NCBI RefSeq assembly: GCF_009649735.1
Contig: NZ_WJNH01000007.1
Span: forward strand, 1-64,000
Direction of reading: 5' to 3'
Length of the DNA stretch: 64,000 nucleotides
Source: Salinibacillus xinjiangensis
GTDB lineage: Bacteria; Bacillota; Bacilli; Bacillales; Alkalibacillaceae
A program made the translations under genes and the position numbers. Numbering within the stretch: the first letter of the stretch is position 1; every line of letters begins with the position of its first letter. Below, in pieces: positions 60,316 to 64,000 of the stretch. The notes beneath the pieces are model-generated. The model did no database searches and was not told where the DNA came from. It saw nothing but the letters and a program-made list of their open reading frames with translations.

Positions 60316-62484
60316 ATGAAACAACGTAGTGGGAAACATAATGCCTCAAAAAAGCACCCCGCCTTGAAGTGGGGTGGGATTCTCATTTTAAGCACCCTGC
60401 TTCTAGGTGTCATCGGATACCTTATTATTATTATCGGTGGGAAAATGGTTGTAGATGACCGAGGATTTGTTTTTTCCGAGGCAACGGTCATTGAGACAGC
60501 TGAAGGAGTTGAGGTTGCCACCTTATATAGTGAAAATCGGACCTTTATCCCAATTGACCAAATCCCCAAGCATGTGCAAAACGCTTTTATAGCCATTGAG
60601 GACCAGCGATTTTATGAGCATGCAGGAGTCGATATGGTTTCGGTTGGACGGGCCTTATATAAAGATATTCTAGCGCTTGAAAAGGTGGAAGGTGCAAGTA
60701 CTATCACCCAGCAATTAGTGAAAAACTTATTTTTAACCAATGATAAATCCTGGCTCCGTAAGACCAAGGAAGTAATGGGGGCAATTTACCTAGAACGAAC
60801 GCTAAGCAAGCCGAAGATTTTAGAGTACTACTTAAATGAAATTTATTTCGGTCATGGGGTTTATGGTATTGAAAAAGCAGCTCAGTTTTATTTTGGGAAG
60901 AGTGTTTCTGAACTTACTTTGTCAGAAGGAGCTATGTTGGCTGCGATTCCGAAATCTCCTACACATTATTCACCTATTGACCATCCTGAACAAGTAAAGG
61001 AAAGACGAAATCTGGTGCTTGCAAGCATGCAGGACCTGAATATGATTGATGCTCAGGAAATGACCTCCCTACAAGGGCGAACTACAGAAATTAATCAGGG
61101 AGAACAGGTAGAGCGCCCATGGATTGAATCCTATGTTGATCTTGTCTTAAAGGAAATGGAAGATAAATATCATATTAGCGCCAAGGAGGTTTATCGTGGT
61201 GGCTATAAGATTGTAACGGGGATTAATCCAACCATTCAAAAGGTAGCTTATGAACATTTTCAGAATGACCAATATTTTAACGGCTCAACCGAGGGGATGG
61301 AGGGTGTATTTATCTTAATGGACCAAGAAACAGGTGCCATTGTCGCTGCTCTTGGCGGAAGACAGTTTGAACGTGGGGACCTAAATCGGGTTTTTGTGAA
61401 GCGACAGCCTGGGTCTATCTTTAAACCACTTGCTGTTTATGGCCCTGCTTTGGAAACGGGAGATTACCATCCATACTCGTTGCTAGTAGATGAAAAGCTT
61501 ACATATGGAGAAACATATACACCGGAGAATTTTAATGATGTATATGAAGGGCGAGTTTCCATGTATGATGCTGTTAAGGATTCTAAGAATGCAACTGCAG
61601 TTTGGCTGTTAAATGAAATGGGGGTACCCTTTGCCAAACAATATTTATCATCAATGGGCATGAAGATTCCTGATAAAAATTTATCAATTGCCTTAGGTGG
61701 GCTAACAGAAGGGATAACACCATTGGACATGGTCAAGGCGTATCGTGCCTTCGCTCATAAAGGAAGTACAGTAGAGCCCTATACAATCCTAAAGGTTAAA
61801 AATCGTGATGATGAAATATTAGAGAAGGCAGAGATCCAGGAAAAAGAAGTATTTCATCCACAAACGGCCTGGAACATGACCAAGATGCTCCAAGCGGTTG
61901 TCAAAAGTGGAACTGGAAGTAGTGGAAATTTTCCCAAAGCATTGGCAGGAAAGACAGGTTCAACAGAGCATCCCCATCATCCAAAAGCCTATAAAGACGT
62001 TTGGTTTACCGGCTATACCCCGCAGTTTGTCGGGGCCGTTTGGATGGGGTATGATCGAACGGATGAGGATCACTATGTGAAGTCTGGTAGCCGTATGCCG
62101 ACAGAACTGATGAAGGACATTTTAACTGAGGTAGATAAAGAGCAGAATTTAGCAAGTCATTTTAAGCAGCCCGACAATGTTCATGATCTTCCTGATCCGA
62201 TATCCCTTCCCGAAATCACTGATCTTCATGCTGAAAAAACATTTGGCTTTTTTAAAGGGGTATCAGCTAAGCTAACGTGGACCCCAGTGGAGGATGAGCG
62301 TGTGGTGTATCATGTTTATCAAAGAACCAATGATGGATCAGAGCGGATTGGGACAGTAGAAGGACAGGGAGAATTTCAAGATTTTGATTTACGAATGTTT
62401 GATGAGAAAACTTATTATGTCATACCGTATAATCCATTGACGAAACAAGAGGGTAAGCGTTCCAATGAAGTGACCTTAGATTAG
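60316..62484 (+). CDS. pbpF: PbpF, class A penicillin-binding protein (PBP2c)
   Basis: A 722-residue bifunctional peptidoglycan synthase: membrane anchor (residues 20-42), glycosyltransferase 51 domain (catalytic Glu in EDQRFYEHAG near 95; TITQQLVKN; EIYFGHG), transpeptidase with SIFK (Ser about 367), SKN (about 423) and KTGST (about 547), and a short fibronectin-like C-terminal domain from about 640. In B. subtilis it is made in the forespore and helps build germ-cell wall. Start ATG 60316 follows AAGAGGTG. Confidence 0.92.
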   Translation: MKQRSGKHNASKKHPALKWGGILILSTLLLGVIGYLIIIIGGKMVVDDRGFVFSEATVIETAEGVEVATLYSENRTFIPIDQIPKHVQNAFIAIEDQRFYEHAGVDMVSVGRALYKDILALEKVEGASTITQQLVKNLFLTNDKSWLRKTKEVMGAIYLERTLSKPKILEYYLNEIYFGHGVYGIEKAAQFYFGKSVSELTLSEGAMLAAIPKSPTHYSPIDHPEQVKERRNLVLASMQDLNMIDAQEMTSLQGRTTEINQGEQVERPWIESYVDLVLKEMEDKYHISAKEVYRGGYKIVTGINPTIQKVAYEHFQNDQYFNGSTEGMEGVFILMDQETGAIVAALGGRQFERGDLNRVFVKRQPGSIFKPLAVYGPALETGDYHPYSLLVDEKLTYGETYTPENFNDVYEGRVSMYDAVKDSKNATAVWLLNEMGVPFAKQYLSSMGMKIPDKNLSIALGGLTEGITPLDMVKAYRAFAHKGSTVEPYTILKVKNRDDEILEKAEIQEKEVFHPQTAWNMTKMLQAVVKSGTGSSGNFPKALAGKTGSTEHPHHPKAYKDVWFTGYTPQFVGAVWMGYDRTDEDHYVKSGSRMPTELMKDILTEVDKEQNLASHFKQPDNVHDLPDPISLPEITDLHAEKTFGFFKGVSAKLTWTPVEDERVVYHVYQRTNDGSERIGTVEGQGEFQDFDLRMFDEKTYYVIPYNPLTKQEGKRSNEVTLD

Positions 62485-62604
62485 GGCTTAAGCTCTTCAA
62501 ATAAGGCAATTTGGTGACAAACATAGCGCTTTTGTGTACAGTCAAAAGGAATTAGTTTACCATAGAGTAGGTATGAGATGATAGAAATAAAGGGTGAACA
62601 CTTT

Positions 62605-63636
62605 ATGCAGTTTAATGATACGATTTTAAAAGCTTATCGTGGGGAAGAAACATCCTACGTTCCATTATGGTTTATGCGTCAGGCAGGGAGGTCTCAGCCT
62701 GAATATCGCAAACTTAAGGAAAAATACTCATTATTTGAAATTACCCATCAACCGGAGCTGTGTGCCTATGTGACGAAGCTTCCCGTTGATCAATACGATG
62801 TAGATGCTGCAATTTTATATAAGGATATTATGTCCCCATTACCTCCAATTGGCGTAAATGTGGACATCAAGCCTGGGGTTGGACCTGTGATTGATAATCC
62901 AATCGGTTCCAAGGCAGACATTGACCGTTTAGGTGAAATTGATCCTGAACACGACGTTCCATATGTGTTGAAAACGATTGAAATATTAGCGCGTGAGCAA
63001 CTAAATGTCCCACTAATTGGATTTAGTGGTGCCCCATTTACTCTAGCCAGCTATATGGTAGAGGGTGGTCCATCGAAAAATTATAATAAAACAAAAGCAA
63101 TGATGTATGGAGATTCTACAACTTGGTTTGCTTTAATGGATAAGCTCGGCGACTTAGTGATTCGCTATTTAAAAGCGCAAATCCATGCTGGCGCCAAGGC
63201 GGTACAAGTGTTTGATTCTTGGATAGGGGCTGTGAATGCCGACGACTATCGTTATTTTATCAAACCGACAATGGACCGTATCTTTACAGAACTTAAAGAT
63301 GAAGGGGTGCCAACTATTATGTTCGGCGTAGGGACAGGTCACCTCATCAAGGAATGGAATGACCTGCCTGTTGATGTCATCGGATTAGACTGGCGTACCT
63401 CGATTCAACAAGCCAGAGCAATGGGTATTACAAAAACCGTACAAGGAAATTTAGACCCAGCTGTATTAATGGCTGATTGGTCAATTATTGAAGATCGTGT
63501 AAAACGCATATTAGATCAGGGAGTTAGTCAACCAGGATATGTCTTTAACCTAGGGCACGGTGTATTTCCAGAAATTCACCCTGAAACATTAAAGCGATTA
63601 ACAGCATTTATTCATGAATATACTGCGCAATCTTAA
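62605..63636 (+). CDS. hemE: Uroporphyrinogen decarboxylase
   Basis: A 343-residue enzyme that decarboxylates uroporphyrinogen III to coproporphyrinogen III in haem synthesis. Signature 1, [10 protein letters not shown] (about 18-27), and signature 2, [17 protein letters not shown], are intact; conserved DSW is in [12 protein letters not shown] 62605 has GGGTGAA upstream; the frame also opens at 62578 without one. hemH follows after 14 bp; hemY is expected beyond the window. Confidence 0.96.
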   Translation: MQFNDTILKAYRGEETSYVPLWFMRQAGRSQPEYRKLKEKYSLFEITHQPELCAYVTKLPVDQYDVDAAILYKDIMSPLPPIGVNVDIKPGVGPVIDNPIGSKADIDRLGEIDPEHDVPYVLKTIEILAREQLNVPLIGFSGAPFTLASYMVEGGPSKNYNKTKAMMYGDSTTWFALMDKLGDLVIRYLKAQIHAGAKAVQVFDSWIGAVNADDYRYFIKPTMDRIFTELKDEGVPTIMFGVGTGHLIKEWNDLPVDVIGLDWRTSIQQARAMGITKTVQGNLDPAVLMADWSIIEDRVKRILDQGVSQPGYVFNLGHGVFPEIHPETLKRLTAFIHEYTAQS

Positions 63637-63650
63637 AAGAGGTGTTGGAA

Positions 63651-64000
63651 ATGGCAAAGAAAAAAGTAGGATTATTAGTAATGGCATATGGGACTCCATA
63701 TGAGGAAAAAGATGTGGAGCGTTATTATACGCACATTCGACATGGAAGAAAGCCAACATACGAAATGCTGGAGGATTTAAAAAACCGATATAAGGCAATT
63801 GGTGGAATTTCTCCACTAGCCCGAATTACACAGGAGCAAGCTAAGTCCCTAGAGCAAAAATTAAATGAACTGCAGGATGAGATGGAATTCCACATGTACT
63901 TAGGTTTGAAGCACATTGAGCCCTTCATCGAGGATGCTGTGAAGCAAATGAACGATGATGGCATTGACGAAGCGGTAAGTATTGTTCTAGCCCCTCATTA
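63651..64000 (+). CDS. hemH: Ferrochelatase, N-terminal part (cut by window edge)
   Basis: The first 116 codons: [33 protein letters not shown], then [18 protein letters not shown], the ferrochelatase/coproporphyrin ferrochelatase start, with no break up to the window edge. It inserts iron into the porphyrin (in Gram-positives, coproporphyrin). GAGGTG lies before the ATG. Forms an operon with hemE. Confidence 0.95.
   Translation, partial: MAKKKVGLLVMAYGTPYEEKDVERYYTHIRHGRKPTYEMLEDLKNRYKAIGGISPLARITQEQAKSLEQKLNELQDEMEFHMYLGLKHIEPFIEDAVKQMNDDGIDEAVSIVLAPH

Overview
The window is AT-rich, densely coded chromosome of an endospore-forming, osmoadapting member of the Bacillaceae. The evidence is gene content and order: sda, an alpha/beta small acid-soluble spore protein, YjcZ, YhaL, ScoC/Hpr and PbpF. 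The order yheB-yheA / yhaQ-yhaP / yhaO-yhaN / yhaM-yhaL-prsA / scoC / yhaH-trpP-hit / ecsABC-yhaA / hmoB-pbpF-hemE-hemH follows the Bacillus subtilis yh region as I remember it. Ribosome binding sites are strong GGAGG types. The genus cannot be fixed from this window. No rRNA, tRNA, cas genes or prophage were seen.

Region 1-19100 is mostly accessory. It holds the end of an IS3-family element, an XRE regulator, two Sda sporulation-inhibitor genes (one only 48 codons, facing the other), DUF2294 and YndM-type proteins, an MFS exporter, and a MITE-like element. It continues with a cytoplasmic BtuF-like protein, azlCD, a probable spore-coat protein behind a sigma-K-like promoter, a GNAT enzyme, a CDF cation exporter, a secreted charged protein, an IDEAL-domain protein, a chemoreceptor, a YodJ-like carboxypeptidase, a YxiO-like transporter, a zinc phospholipase C-like protein, fumC and an alpha/beta SASP. 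Region 19100-33350 is conserved backbone, with a GbsR-type regulator placed between yhaN and yhaM. Region 33400-42200 interrupts the scoC-yhaH neighbourhood. It carries an ECF sigma/anti-sigma pair, a NEW3-domain surface protein with an ABC-2 transporter, and a GbsR-type regulator next to a complete opuA glycine-betaine importer. Region 42200-49230 returns to backbone (yhaH, trpP with a clear TRAP target, hit, ecsABC, yhaA) and carries a structured RNA candidate between hit and ecsA. Region 49300-59600 holds a ferritin-like protein, an MFS transporter, liaFSR, lytST with cstA, and bdbC with a thioredoxin-like partner. The end is haem-related: hmoB, pbpF, hemE and the start of hemH.

The most unusual signal lies between genes. 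Five intergenic arrays carry short degenerate motifs spaced about 21 bp apart (two helical turns). Two are built on GCTAAA and three on GACnGAAT. Two further arrays have an exact 52-bp period (about five turns) and are built on inverted ATGAAGGAC/GTCCTTCAT half-sites. All seven start downstream of a gene end and usually beyond its terminator. The window also holds two inverted copies, 40 kb apart, of a 380-500 bp element with TGCGACGTAA-like ends.
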